Shown: piece after piece, positions 5,646-13,196 of the stretch
Numbering within the stretch: the first letter of the stretch is position 1
How the letters are laid out: every line of letters starts with the position of its first letter
Assembly: GCA_945918815.1 (NCBI GenBank)
Contig: CAMEIU010000045.1
Location: 1-13,197, forward strand
Origin: an uncultured Clostridia bacterium
GTDB lineage: Bacteria; Bacillota; Clostridia; Oscillospirales; Oscillospiraceae
Reading direction: 5' to 3'
Length of the DNA: 13,197 nucleotides
Notes under the pieces: model-generated
Seen by the model: only the letters and a program-made list of their open reading frames with translations
Database searches by the model: none
What the model was told of the DNA's origin: nothing
Program-made: the position numbers and the translations under genes

Positions 5646-8231
5646 ATGAAGCGTCAAACCATGAAACCCTCCAATTGGGCGGCGGCCGGATTGGCGATTT
5701 TATCGCCGGTATATCTGGAGCTGGCCCTCCATTTCTTTATTTACGGGCAAATCGGCAGCCGGATCGTGTATCCGATTCTCTTCGCCGTCTGCGCCGGGGT
5801 TTTCATTTTTGCCGTCTGCACCTGCCTGCCCGGGCGGGTCTGCGGGCCGGTGTTCTGCGTGCTCATCGGACTGCTGAATTTCTATTTTGAGATTCAGCTG
5901 GTCTACAACTCCATCTTCGGCGAGTTCATGTCCATCATGCAGCTCTTCACCGGGGCGGCGGCGGTGACCAATTTCTTCCGGCAGCTGCTCTACGGCATGT
6001 GGAAGATCGCGCCGAAGATTCTCACCATGCTTCTGCCCATGGTCCTGACCATCGTGCTGGTGTGCCTGAAAAAGGTGCAGGTTCCCCATTTCCGGTGGTA
6101 CTGGTCCGTGGCGGGGGTGGTCGTGTTCTTCGCCCTGCACTTCGGCGCCGTGGGCGTCATGGCCCTGGGCGGCCGGAGCGCCTACTCCGTCTACGGCCTC
6201 TACACCAGCCGGGACACGGTGACGGAAATCAGCGTCAACAACATCGGCCTCCTGTCCACCACCAGGCTGGAGCTCAAATACATGCTCTTCCCCAAGGCCA
6301 CGGAGACCGAGGCCCCGGCGGCTTACACCCCCGTCCAGGAGGAACCGGTGGAGCTGGAGCCGGAAGTGGAATACAACATGCTGGACCTGGACTTTGACGC
6401 CCTGGCCCGGAGCACCGACAACGAGTACCTGCAAAAGCTGGATCAGTATTTCTCCACCGTGTCTCCCACGGAGAAAAACGAATATACCGGCCTGCTGGAG
6501 GGCTACAACCTCATCACCATCTGCGCCGAGTCCTTCTCCAACCTGCTCATCGACGAGGAACGGACCCCGGCCTTGTACAAGCTGGCCACCGGCGGCTTCG
6601 TGTTTGAAAACTACTTCGGCACCTACGGCAGCAACACCACCAACGGCGAGTACACCTTCTGCATGGGCAACTATCCCGACATGTCCCGCAGCAAGACCGC
6701 CGCCAGCTTCTTCGCCTCCCAGTCCAACTATCTGCCCTTCTGCCTGGGCAACGAGTTCTCCAACCTGGGGGTCCAGGCCTGGGCCTACCACAACTACTCC
6801 GGCGAATACTACTCCCGCAACGACACCCATCCCAACATGGGCTACATCTTCCAGTCGGCGGGCGAGGGCCTGGACATCGAGGTCAACTGGCCTTCCTCGG
6901 ATTTGGAGATGATGGAGGCCTCGGTGGACGACTATCTGGCAAACGGCGAGCCCTTCCACGCCTACTACATGACCTTCTCCGGCCACTACCAGTACGACTG
7001 GGAGAACCCCATGAGCAAGAAAAACAAGGCCATGACCGACGGCCTGCCCTACTCCGACACCGTCAAGGCCTTTATCGCCTGCAACCAGGAGCTGGAATAC
7101 GCATTGGAGTACCTGCTGGACCGGCTGGAGGAGGCCGGGGTGGCGGACAAGACCGTCATCGTGCTGACCAACGACCACTATCCCTACGGCCTGACGGCGG
7201 AGGAATACAACGAGCTGGCCGGGCGGGAGATCGACACGATCTTTGAGAAATTCCGCAACAGCTTTATCTGCTATGTGCCGGACATGGAGCCGGTCCATGT
7301 GGACACCTATTGCAGCACCGTGGACATTCTGCCCACCCTTCTGAACCTCTTCGGCCTGGAATACGACTCCCGCCTGCTGGCGGGCCGGGACGTGCTGTCC
7401 CAGGGGGCCAACCAGATGGCTGTCCTGTCGGACCAGAGCTTCGTCACCAAGGACTACGGCTTTGACGCCGCCACGGGCCAGGTGCGGGTGTTCACCGAGG
7501 GCTACACCGTGGACGAGGAAGACCTGACCCGGCGGCAGAATCTCATTCAGAATCAGTTCCGGGTGTCCCTGGATGTGCTGAACTACGACTACTACGCCCA
7601 CGCCTTCCCCGACGGCCATTCTCCGGTTCAGAAGGACGAGACCGAAGCGCCCCTGCCCTTCACCGACATTCCCGAGGGCATCAGCACCGACTGCGTCCGC
7701 TTCCTGTGGAAAAACGGCTATATGGATCCGGCCTCCGAGTCCAAGTTCGGCTACGACGCCACGGGCTCCTACGCCGAGTTCCTGGACGTGCTCTACCGCA
7801 TGGAGGGCAATCCCGTGGTGAGCAACGTCTGGATCGACTGGGGCAGCCAGGGACCCATCACAGGCCGCTTCCTGGACGCCATCAAGTGGGGCGTGTCCAA
7901 GAATCTGCTGAACGTCTCGCCCCAGAGCCTGTCCTCCTACAGCAGCATCCGCCGGAAGGACGCCGCCGTGACCATCCTGCGCTACGCCAAGACCATGGGC
8001 TACAGCGACGCCGTGGAGGACGAAAACTACCTCCAGGAGCTGGTTGCGGCCTATCCCACCCTGACCGCCGAAGAAGTGCGGGCCCTGTACTGGTGCTACG
8101 GAAATCTGATCCTCCGCGGCAGCAACGGCAAGCTGCTGAGCCTCCTGGACTACAGCTACAACACCATGAGCCGCTACGAAATGGCCCGCATGATCTACAA
8201 CTATTACGTCCACGTCATGCTGGGCAGCTGA
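5646..8231 (+). CDS. LtaS-like membrane sulfatase-fold enzyme with C-terminal SLH-like repeats
   Basis: Probable lipoteichoic-acid-synthase-family phosphoglycerol transferase, 861 residues. Five membrane segments (about 11-33, 39-59, 66-91, 121-141, 151-174) match LtaS topology. A linker rich in Glu and Pro follows, then an extracellular sulfatase-like domain (about 285-600). Likely metal and catalytic residues are E295 (AESF), nucleophile T331 (TTNGEY, equivalent to the Thr of LtaS TSDSEF), H447 (SGHY) and D510/H511 (NDHYPYG). Residues about 670-861 resemble three degenerate S-layer homology repeats: PFTDIPEG to YRMEGNP (671-723), 729-787 and 808-858. Usual LtaS proteins are about 600-650 residues and lack these. 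The catalytic residues suggest activity, but the substrate (LTA glycerol phosphate or another polymer) is inferred. The start has only a weak ribosome binding site (GGGGT, far upstream); ATG 5661 is an alternative. It is a single-gene unit. Confidence 0.88.
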   Translation: MKRQTMKPSNWAAAGLAILSPVYLELALHFFIYGQIGSRIVYPILFAVCAGVFIFAVCTCLPGRVCGPVFCVLIGLLNFYFEIQLVYNSIFGEFMSIMQLFTGAAAVTNFFRQLLYGMWKIAPKILTMLLPMVLTIVLVCLKKVQVPHFRWYWSVAGVVVFFALHFGAVGVMALGGRSAYSVYGLYTSRDTVTEISVNNIGLLSTTRLELKYMLFPKATETEAPAAYTPVQEEPVELEPEVEYNMLDLDFDALARSTDNEYLQKLDQYFSTVSPTEKNEYTGLLEGYNLITICAESFSNLLIDEERTPALYKLATGGFVFENYFGTYGSNTTNGEYTFCMGNYPDMSRSKTAASFFASQSNYLPFCLGNEFSNLGVQAWAYHNYSGEYYSRNDTHPNMGYIFQSAGEGLDIEVNWPSSDLEMMEASVDDYLANGEPFHAYYMTFSGHYQYDWENPMSKKNKAMTDGLPYSDTVKAFIACNQELEYALEYLLDRLEEAGVADKTVIVLTNDHYPYGLTAEEYNELAGREIDTIFEKFRNSFICYVPDMEPVHVDTYCSTVDILPTLLNLFGLEYDSRLLAGRDVLSQGANQMAVLSDQSFVTKDYGFDAATGQVRVFTEGYTVDEEDLTRRQNLIQNQFRVSLDVLNYDYYAHAFPDGHSPVQKDETEAPLPFTDIPEGISTDCVRFLWKNGYMDPASESKFGYDATGSYAEFLDVLYRMEGNPVVSNVWIDWGSQGPITGRFLDAIKWGVSKNLLNVSPQSLSSYSSIRRKDAAVTILRYAKTMGYSDAVEDENYLQELVAAYPTLTAEEVRALYWCYGNLILRGSNGKLLSLLDYSYNTMSRYEMARMIYNYYVHVMLGS

Positions 8232-8320
8232 GCTCGTCCACAAATCATTCACAGTTTTTTCAAGATTTGTTTCAGATTTTGTTACCAGCCGTTCAAGAAT
8301 TTTCCTGAGAGATCGTGTAA

Positions 8321-8466
8321 TATAATGCCATCAGGAGTTGATATGGAACGCAAAATAAAACTCCTCCTGTTTCATATAGACAATCTCTCAAACCTTCCTT
8401 TCTTTTTTTCTCCTCTCTCTTTTCTCTCTCAAGCAAAGACCGCACAGCCAAGGCTGTGCGGTCTTT
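8321..8466 (+). ncRNA. Possible small RNA or long 3' UTR
   Basis: A TATAAT (8321-8326, with poor -35) is followed by AGGAGTT (8333-8339), which can pair with AACTCCT (8359-8365). ATATGGAAC (8341-8349) can pair with GTTTCATAT (8369-8377) through one G-U. An uninterrupted 38-base pyrimidine run comes next (8393-8430), then a 15-bp hairpin. The whole could be an independent sRNA of about 135 nt or the 3' UTR of the LtaS-like gene. An overlapping 54-codon frame from ATG 8343 reads through the hairpin and is not convincing. From 8232 to 8320 I see only AT-rich sequence with no feature. Confidence 0.3.
8435..8466 (+). terminator. Strong hairpin, likely terminator
   Basis: AAAGACCGCACAGCC (8435-8449) pairs perfectly with GGCTGTGCGGTCTTT (8452-8466) across AA. 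The 3' side is CTTTGTGTG, a weak U-tract. It is the first good hairpin after the LtaS-like gene (stop at 8231), so it probably ends that transcript or the possible small RNA. Near-symmetry lets it act on both strands. Confidence 0.7.
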
Positions 8467-8502
8467 GTGTGATGCGGTCCGCTACCCACGACCATGCAAA
8501 GC

Positions 8503-8615
8503 CGTAGGGGCGGTTCTTTCGGGACGCATATATGCCGCCCGTCAGGGTCTCGACCACCACCGCAGGGACGGATGATGCACCTCTGGGGGAGCCGCCCGCA
8601 TGGGGCACAAGGGTC
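8503..8615 (+). repeat. GTAGGGG-type intergenic repeat, longer form
   Basis: CGTAGGGGCGG opens the element, and GCCGCCCGCATGGGGCACA then AGGGTC closes it (8591-8615). That end matches 3176-3200 at 23 of 25 positions. The opening GGGCGG can pair with CCGCCC at 8535-8540 or 8592-8597. It appears to be the same family as the short copies at 3153-3200 and 11177-11210, with more internal sequence. As at 3153-3200, it lies just downstream of a minus-strand stop codon. Confidence 0.6.
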
Positions 8616-8622
8616 GGCTCCG

Positions 8623-9837
8623 TTACGGCTGGTACTGCTCGCAGATGGCGATGATCTGGCCGTCCTTTTGGTACAGCCGGAACAGCACGTCCCAGCCGGC
8701 GGTCCGGGACCATTGCAGGAGGGTCTCCTTTGTCACCTGGCAGTAGGGCGCAAAGTGGCCCTCCAGGATCCAGAACTGGCAGTCCGAAGCCAGGGACAGA
8801 ACCTTCCCCGGATCGCCGGTCTCCAGCCGGTAGCCGTTGGCCTCGTCCCCGTCCTCGATCCAGAACATCTCGTCATATGCCACGGAATCCTCCAGGTCCC
8901 GGAGGTAGCCGTAGGCGAAGTCCGCTCCCCAGTCCCCGCCGGGGAAGTCCTCGGAGGTTTGCAGGTACTCCCCCGGGGCTTCCGCAGACTGGGCGACGGC
9001 CTCGGCTTTCAGGCCGGACCACAGGGCGTTCAGGTCCATGGGCTCCGCCTCATAGGGCACGCCGCCCAGCAAAATCCAGGCCCGGCCGCCGGTGGACCCG
9101 TAGCCCAGGGTCAGCTGCGTGCCGTCGGTACACACCAGGCGCAGCACAAAGTCCGACTCCACCGTGGCCACCTGGGTCTGGATGAAATCCGTGGATAGAT
9201 TCTCCTTCAAAAAGTCCAGAACGGTCTCCTTGTCCGCCACGGAGCGGCAGGTCTTCTGTTCGCCGGTCCCATGGTTGATTGCCTCCACGGCAAACAGGTC
9301 CGAGGCCTCCAATTGCAGCAGCCGGTACAGGGACAGGTCCTCCGACTCCCCGGCGCTGCCGGCGGGCAGATAGCGGAAATAATAGGCGCTCTCGCCCCAG
9401 CAGGCGGCCTTTTCGGTCTGTTCCCAGACGGCGTTGATCAGGAAGAGGTAGCTGTCTCCGCCGGTGGGGGCGGGCAGGCTGGTCCCCTCGATTTTCAGGG
9501 AGTGGACGCTCTGGTAGCCGTCGGCGCTGGTCCGGTACTGGACCGAGAGGGAATCCGGCGACTTGGAAAACAGCAGCTTCATCTCCCCGGCCTTGCTCTC
9601 GTTGACATAGGGAATGTCCTGGAGCATGGACAGCGGGTCCGCAGCCGAGGCGGCAGCGCCCTGGACGGTCTCTCCCTCCATCCAGTTCCAGGTATAGGCC
9701 CCGGTCATGGCCGCCACGCCGCTGTCACCGTATTCAATTTCCAGATCATAGGGCCGGTCAGAGACCGGGGCCTTCGCCCGGCCGCAGCCGGGCAGGAGCA
9801 GCAGCAGGCACAAACACAGGCAGATCCACTTTTTCAT
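8623..9837 (-). CDS. Lipoprotein of unknown function (404 aa)
   Basis: I do not recognise the family. The N-terminus is a classic lipoprotein signal: MKKW, a Cys/Leu-rich hydrophobic core, then LPGC with the lipidated cysteine at residue 18. The mature protein would therefore be anchored on the outer face of the membrane. The rest is soluble, acidic and aromatic-rich, with no membrane segment or recognisable catalytic motif. It contains several likely beta segments, among them YDLEIEYGDS, GAYTWNW and FVLRLVCTDGTQLTLGYG. The ATG at 9837 follows GGAGGG at 6-7 bases and starts the signal peptide exactly; the frame's extension to 9897 crosses the promoter and is rejected. The gene is divergent from the aminopeptidase with overlapping promoters, which hints at linked expression but not at function. 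It could be a sensor-associated or substrate-binding lipoprotein. Confidence 0.85.
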   Translation of the reverse strand: MKKWICLCLCLLLLLPGCGRAKAPVSDRPYDLEIEYGDSGVAAMTGAYTWNWMEGETVQGAAASAADPLSMLQDIPYVNESKAGEMKLLFSKSPDSLSVQYRTSADGYQSVHSLKIEGTSLPAPTGGDSYLFLINAVWEQTEKAACWGESAYYFRYLPAGSAGESEDLSLYRLLQLEASDLFAVEAINHGTGEQKTCRSVADKETVLDFLKENLSTDFIQTQVATVESDFVLRLVCTDGTQLTLGYGSTGGRAWILLGGVPYEAEPMDLNALWSGLKAEAVAQSAEAPGEYLQTSEDFPGGDWGADFAYGYLRDLEDSVAYDEMFWIEDGDEANGYRLETGDPGKVLSLASDCQFWILEGHFAPYCQVTKETLLQWSRTAGWDVLFRLYQKDGQIIAICEQYQP

Positions 9838-9867
9838 CGGTGTCCCTCCGTTCCATCCGTTTTCTCT

Positions 9868-9897
9868 ATGATACCATAACCTTGCTTTTCTGTCCAA
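9868..9897 (-). promoter_or_regulatory. Promoter of the lipoprotein gene
   Basis: On the minus strand TTGGAC (9892-9897) and TATCAT (9868-9873) are 18 bases apart, with TGG making an extended -10 (TG at 9875-9876). It overlaps the divergent aminopeptidase promoter. Confidence 0.7.
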
Positions 9898-9910
9898 TCT
9901 CTGATATCAT
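9882..9910 (+). promoter_or_regulatory. Promoter of the aminopeptidase gene
   Basis: TTGCTT (9882-9887) and TATCAT (9905-9910) are 17 bases apart, and TGA precedes the -10. The -10 hexamer is identical to that of the divergent lipoprotein promoter, and the two -35 regions lie within each other's spacers. Transcription would start near 9917. Confidence 0.65.
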
Positions 9911-9937
9911 AGGAAATCACAAAGGAGGATGCATACC

Positions 9938-11161
9938 ATGCAGAAAACTAGACTTCGCAGCTACGCCAGGCTCATTGCCCGGGTGGGCTGTCATGTGCAG
10001 AAGGGCCAGGACGTGTTCCTGAACGCGGACCTGGACCAGCCGGAATTCGTGGCCATGGTCGTGGACGAATTGTACAAAGCCGGGGCCCGGAAGGTGTTTG
10101 TGGATTTCAGCTATCAGCCCCTGGAAAAGCTCCATGTGCGCCACCGCAGCGTCAAATCCCTCTCCACCGTGGAGCCCTTTGAGGAAGCCAAGCTCCAGTA
10201 TATGGCGGACCGTTTCCCCTGCCGCCTGTACCTGACCTCAGAGGACCCGGACGGCCTCAAGGGCATGAACATGGAGAAGATGGCCAAGGGCCAGCAGGCC
10301 CGCTACCCCATCGTCAAGCCCTACCGGGACAAAATCGAGGGCAAGCATCAGTGGTGCATCGCCGCCGTGCCCGGCGCGGCCTGGGCCAAGAAGGTGTTCC
10401 CCGGCGAGCCCAAGGGCCGGGCCATGGAGAAGCTGTGGGAGGCCATTCTCTCCACCAGCCGTGTGGACACCGATCCCATCGCCGCCTGGGAGGCCCACAA
10501 CCGGAATCTGGCCGGCCGCTGCGACTACCTCAACGGCCTGGGCATTGAGACCCTGGAATACCGCGCCTCCAACGGCACCCACCTGACCGTGGGCATGATC
10601 CCCGAAGCCCGGTTCTGCGGCGGCGGCGAGATCACCCAGTCCGGCGTGTTCTTCAACCCCAACATTCCCACGGAGGAATGCTTCATCTCCCCCAAGAAGG
10701 GCGAGGCCGAGGGCATTGTCTACTCCTCCAAGCCCCTGAGCTACCAGGGCCAGCTGATCGAGGACTTCTGGTTCCGGTTTGAGGGCGGCAAGGTGGTGGA
10801 GGCCCACGCGGAGAAGGGCGACGAGCTGCTGCAAAAGATGATCAACATGGACGAGGGCGCCCGGTACCTGGGCGAATGCGCCCTGGTACCCTACGACAGC
10901 CCCATCAACCAGACCGGCCTGCTGTTCTACAACACCCTGTTCGACGAGAACGCCTGCTGCCACCTGGCCCTGGGCATGGGCTTCCCCGACACCATCGAGG
11001 ACCACCACAACAAGACCCTGGAGGAATGCCGCACCCTGGGCGTCAACGACTCCATGATCCACGAGGACTTCATGATCGGCACCCCCGACCTGGAAATCCT
11101 GGCCCACTGCCGCGACGGAAAGACCGTGCAGATCTTCAAGGACGGCACCTGGGCGTTTTAA
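9938..11161 (+). CDS. M29-family metallo-aminopeptidase (AmpS/AmpT/PepS type)
   Basis: A cytoplasmic aminopeptidase that removes N-terminal residues from peptides, probably in general peptide turnover. The 407-residue length is normal for the M29 family (about 400-415). The five expected metal ligands of the binuclear site are visible in order in the C-terminal half: Glu in PTEECF (E246/E247), E313 in LGECALVP, H342 in HLALGMGF, and H375 and D377 in MIHEDFMIG. These match the Glu-Glu-His-His-Asp set known from aminopeptidase T. No signal peptide is present. The start at 9938 follows AGGAGG with 9-base spacing; an in-frame ATG at 9929 abuts that ribosome binding site and is less likely. It is a single gene, divergent from the lipoprotein and convergent with prfC, with a shared terminator downstream. 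Substrate preference cannot be read from the sequence. Confidence 0.95.
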   Translation: MQKTRLRSYARLIARVGCHVQKGQDVFLNADLDQPEFVAMVVDELYKAGARKVFVDFSYQPLEKLHVRHRSVKSLSTVEPFEEAKLQYMADRFPCRLYLTSEDPDGLKGMNMEKMAKGQQARYPIVKPYRDKIEGKHQWCIAAVPGAAWAKKVFPGEPKGRAMEKLWEAILSTSRVDTDPIAAWEAHNRNLAGRCDYLNGLGIETLEYRASNGTHLTVGMIPEARFCGGGEITQSGVFFNPNIPTEECFISPKKGEAEGIVYSSKPLSYQGQLIEDFWFRFEGGKVVEAHAEKGDELLQKMINMDEGARYLGECALVPYDSPINQTGLLFYNTLFDENACCHLALGMGFPDTIEDHHNKTLEECRTLGVNDSMIHEDFMIGTPDLEILAHCRDGKTVQIFKDGTWAF

Positions 11162-11176
11162 ACGCACCCCCTCATG

Positions 11177-11210
11177 CCCCCCTGTAGGGGCGGCTATCAG
11201 ACGCCCACAT
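11177..11210 (+). repeat. Short GTAGGGG-type repeat with broken hairpin
   Basis: It matches 3153-3186 at 32 of 34 positions (CCCCCCTGTAGGGGCGGC, then TATCAG). Here the hairpin's right arm reads GACGCCC in place of GCCGCCC, so one stem pair is lost without compensation. It lies 15 bases after the aminopeptidase stop. Confidence 0.75.
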
Positions 11211-11253
11211 GGAGGATCGGAAAAGCAATTACACCGGTCATTGCACCGCAGTA

Positions 11254-11345
11254 CACTGTAGGGCACGGCCACTGGACGTGCCGATTGGATGCACCTGCGT
11301 CCTGTAACCGGCTGCCCCACGGCGCGTCGGGTCGCCGCGCCCTAC
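11254..11345 (-). repeat. 92-bp palindromic intergenic repeat, copy B (inverted)
   Basis: Its reverse complement aligns without gaps to copy A at 147-238, with about 78 of 92 positions identical. The first 27 bases and the last 30 are almost unchanged, and the divergence lies in the centre. Both nested hairpins (GGCGCG/CGCGCC and GGCACG/CGTGCC) are intact. The two copies lie near opposite ends of the window in opposite orientation. Confidence 0.8.
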
Positions 11346-11368
11346 AATGCTCTGCCATGAATCAAAAC

Positions 11369-11403
11369 AGCCCGGACCCTTTATGAAGGTCCGGGCTCTT
11401 TTT
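11369..11403. terminator. Bidirectional terminator between aminopeptidase and prfC
   Basis: AGCCCGGACC (11369-11378) pairs perfectly with GGTCCGGGCT (11388-11397) across a 9-base loop. On the + strand CTTTTT follows, and on the minus strand GTTTTGATT follows, so it can end both convergent transcripts. The + strand T-run overlaps the prfC stop codon. Confidence 0.9.
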
Positions 11404-12988
11404 ATCTTTCCAAGGTCTCCGACAGCACCAGTCCCGGGTTCTTCCGGATGGTGAAGTCGATGGACCAGAGGCTGGAGAAGACCAGGAGGCTGTGGCCGCG
11501 GTAGTCTTCCAGAAGCTCCGCGTCGGAGGAGAGGCTCAGGTCCTTCAGGTCGGCCACGGGGCTCTCCACGATGAACCGGAGCTGCTCATAGGGCAGGCCG
11601 TCCATACGCAGGTCCACGCCGTACTCGGACTTCATCCGGTACTGGAATACGTCGAACTGCAGGGTGCCAACGACGCCGACGATGACCTCTTCCATGCCGG
11701 TGTTGGGGACCTTGAAGATCTGAATCGCGCCCTCCTGGGCGATCTGCTCTGTGCCCTTGATGAACTGCTTCCGCTTCATGGTGTCTCTGGGGCTGACCCG
11801 GGCGAAATGCTCCGGGGCGAAGGTGGGAATGCCGGCGAAACGGAACTTCTTGCCGGGCATGCAGATGGTGTCGCCAATGGAGAAAATGCCGGGATCGAAG
11901 ACGCCGATGATGTCCCCGGCGTAGGCCTCGTCAATGATCTCCCGCTCCTGGGCCATGAGCTGCTGGGGCTGGCTCAGGCGCATTTTCTTGTTGCCCTGGA
12001 CGTGGTAGACTTCGCTGTCCCGCTCATACTTGCCGGAGCAGATGCGCATAAAGGCCAGCCGGTCCCGGTGGGCCTTGTTCATGTTGGCCTGAATTTTGAA
12101 CACGAAGGCGGAGAAATCCTCGCCGAAGGTGTCGATGACGCCGCAGTCGGCCTCCCGGGCCAGGGGCGGCGGGGTCATGCGCAGGAATTCCTCCAAAAAC
12201 GGCTCCACGCCGAAGTTGGTCAGGGCCGAGCCGAAGAACACGGGAGACAGGGTTCCGTTTCGGACCTCGTCCATGTCGAACTCCCGGCCCGCGCCCAGAA
12301 GCTCCACGTCCTCCATGAGCTGCCGGTGGCGGCGGTCTCCGATGATCTCGCCCACTCTCGGATCGTCCAGCTCGATCTCCATCTTCCCGGCCCGGTTTTT
12401 GCCGGACACGCCGGAGAAGAACAGAATCTGGCCGTGCTCCCGGTCGTAGACGCCCTGAAACTCCTTGCCGGAGCCGATGGGCCAGTTGCAGGCGTAGGTC
12501 TCAATGCCCAGCTCCCGCTCCAGCTCGTCCAGCAGGTCGAAGGGGTCCTTGGACTCCCGGTCCATTTTGTTGATGAACGTGAAAATGGGAATGTGCCGCA
12601 TGGCGCAGACCTTGAACAGCTTCCGGGTCTGGGGCTCCACGCCCTTGGCGCCGTCGATGACCATGACGGCGGAGTCGGCGGCCATGAGGGTCCGGTAGGT
12701 GTCCTCGGAGAAATCCTGGTGGCCGGGGGTGTCCAGAATGTTGATGCAGTAGCCCTCGTACTGGAACTGCATGACCGACGACGTGACGGAGATGCCGCGC
12801 TGCTTTTCAATTTCCATCCAGTCGGACACGGCAGCCCGGCTGTTCTTTTTGCCCTTGACCGCGCCGGCCTGGGCGATGGCCCCGCCGTAGAGCAGGAATT
12901 TTTCGGTCAGGGTGGTTTTACCGGCGTCCGGGTGGGAAATAATGGCAAAGGTCCGCCGCCGGCTGATTTCTTCTCGTAAGGTAGACAA
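11402..12988 (-). CDS. prfC: Peptide chain release factor 3 (RF3)
   Basis: This GTPase ejects RF1 or RF2 from the ribosome after peptide release and so recycles them. The 528-residue product is full length for RF3. It has a translational GTPase G domain with P-loop SHPDAGKTT (18-26), switch region RGISVTSS (64-71), DTPGH (86-90) and NKMD (140-143), followed by domain II and the RF3-type C-terminal domain. The start is a TTG at 12988: GGAGG lies 8 bases upstream, giving a product that begins with the residues STLREEISRRR after Met. The frame's earlier TTG at 13003 overlaps that ribosome binding site and is unlikely. It has its own promoter with a leader of about 90 nt and stops at the bidirectional terminator shared with the aminopeptidase gene. 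All GTPase motifs are intact. Confidence 0.97.
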   Translation of the reverse strand: MSTLREEISRRRTFAIISHPDAGKTTLTEKFLLYGGAIAQAGAVKGKKNSRAAVSDWMEIEKQRGISVTSSVMQFQYEGYCINILDTPGHQDFSEDTYRTLMAADSAVMVIDGAKGVEPQTRKLFKVCAMRHIPIFTFINKMDRESKDPFDLLDELERELGIETYACNWPIGSGKEFQGVYDREHGQILFFSGVSGKNRAGKMEIELDDPRVGEIIGDRRHRQLMEDVELLGAGREFDMDEVRNGTLSPVFFGSALTNFGVEPFLEEFLRMTPPPLAREADCGVIDTFGEDFSAFVFKIQANMNKAHRDRLAFMRICSGKYERDSEVYHVQGNKKMRLSQPQQLMAQEREIIDEAYAGDIIGVFDPGIFSIGDTICMPGKKFRFAGIPTFAPEHFARVSPRDTMKRKQFIKGTEQIAQEGAIQIFKVPNTGMEEVIVGVVGTLQFDVFQYRMKSEYGVDLRMDGLPYEQLRFIVESPVADLKDLSLSSDAELLEDYRGHSLLVFSSLWSIDFTIRKNPGLVLSETLER

Positions 12989-13085
12989 AGCTGTTTCCTC
13001 CAATATGAATCAATTGTGTTCCAAGAAAGCAACCTGGCTTACACCGGCGTTCCCCTCCAAACTAGATTTTGTCTCAAACTGGATT

Positions 13086-13114
13086 ATTTTATCATGAAAC
13101 AGACGTCTTGACAA
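13086..13114 (-). promoter_or_regulatory. Promoter of prfC
   Basis: On the minus strand TTGTCA (13109-13114) and TAAAAT (13086-13091) are 17 bases apart, and TGA precedes the -10. Transcription would begin near 13079, leaving about 90 nt before the TTG start. No terminator or riboswitch fold stands out in that leader. Confidence 0.8.
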
Positions 13115-13143
13115 GGGAGATTTCAGATTTTCCGCACTCATCC

Positions 13144-13196
13144 TGTTCGTTTGTCAATGATGTGAGACCGTGAAAAATGCGACAGAGTTACAAGTT
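13144..13196 (-). repeat. Right copy of inverted repeat at window ends
   Basis: This is the reverse complement of 1-53, with 48 identical bases, one mismatch (13148 against 49) and four further matches. One extra base (13197) lies beyond it. The homology reaches the window edge on both sides, so the true repeat is probably longer. Confidence 0.9.

Noticed and set aside
5700..8252. 850-codon open frame on the minus strand opposite the LtaS-like gene
   Set aside because: Antisense shadow with very high Val/Gly/His content and no motif; the + strand has conserved catalytic residues and a promoter.
8325..8507. 60-codon frame (or 54 codons from ATG 8343, which has AGGAG upstream)
   Set aside because: It runs through the 15-bp terminator-like hairpin and into a repeat, and its residues look like translated pyrimidine tract. 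A regulatory RNA is more plausible.
10238..11320. 360-codon minus-strand frame over the aminopeptidase and a repeat
   Set aside because: Antisense to an M29 enzyme with all five metal ligands visible; it begins inside a repeat.
11492..12979. 495-codon + strand frame opposite prfC
   Set aside because: Antisense shadow of an intact RF3 gene.
13039..13060. GGAGGGG followed by GTG-TAA in the prfC leader (a start-stop unit)
   Set aside because: Such short matches arise easily by chance, and nothing else suggests translational regulation here.
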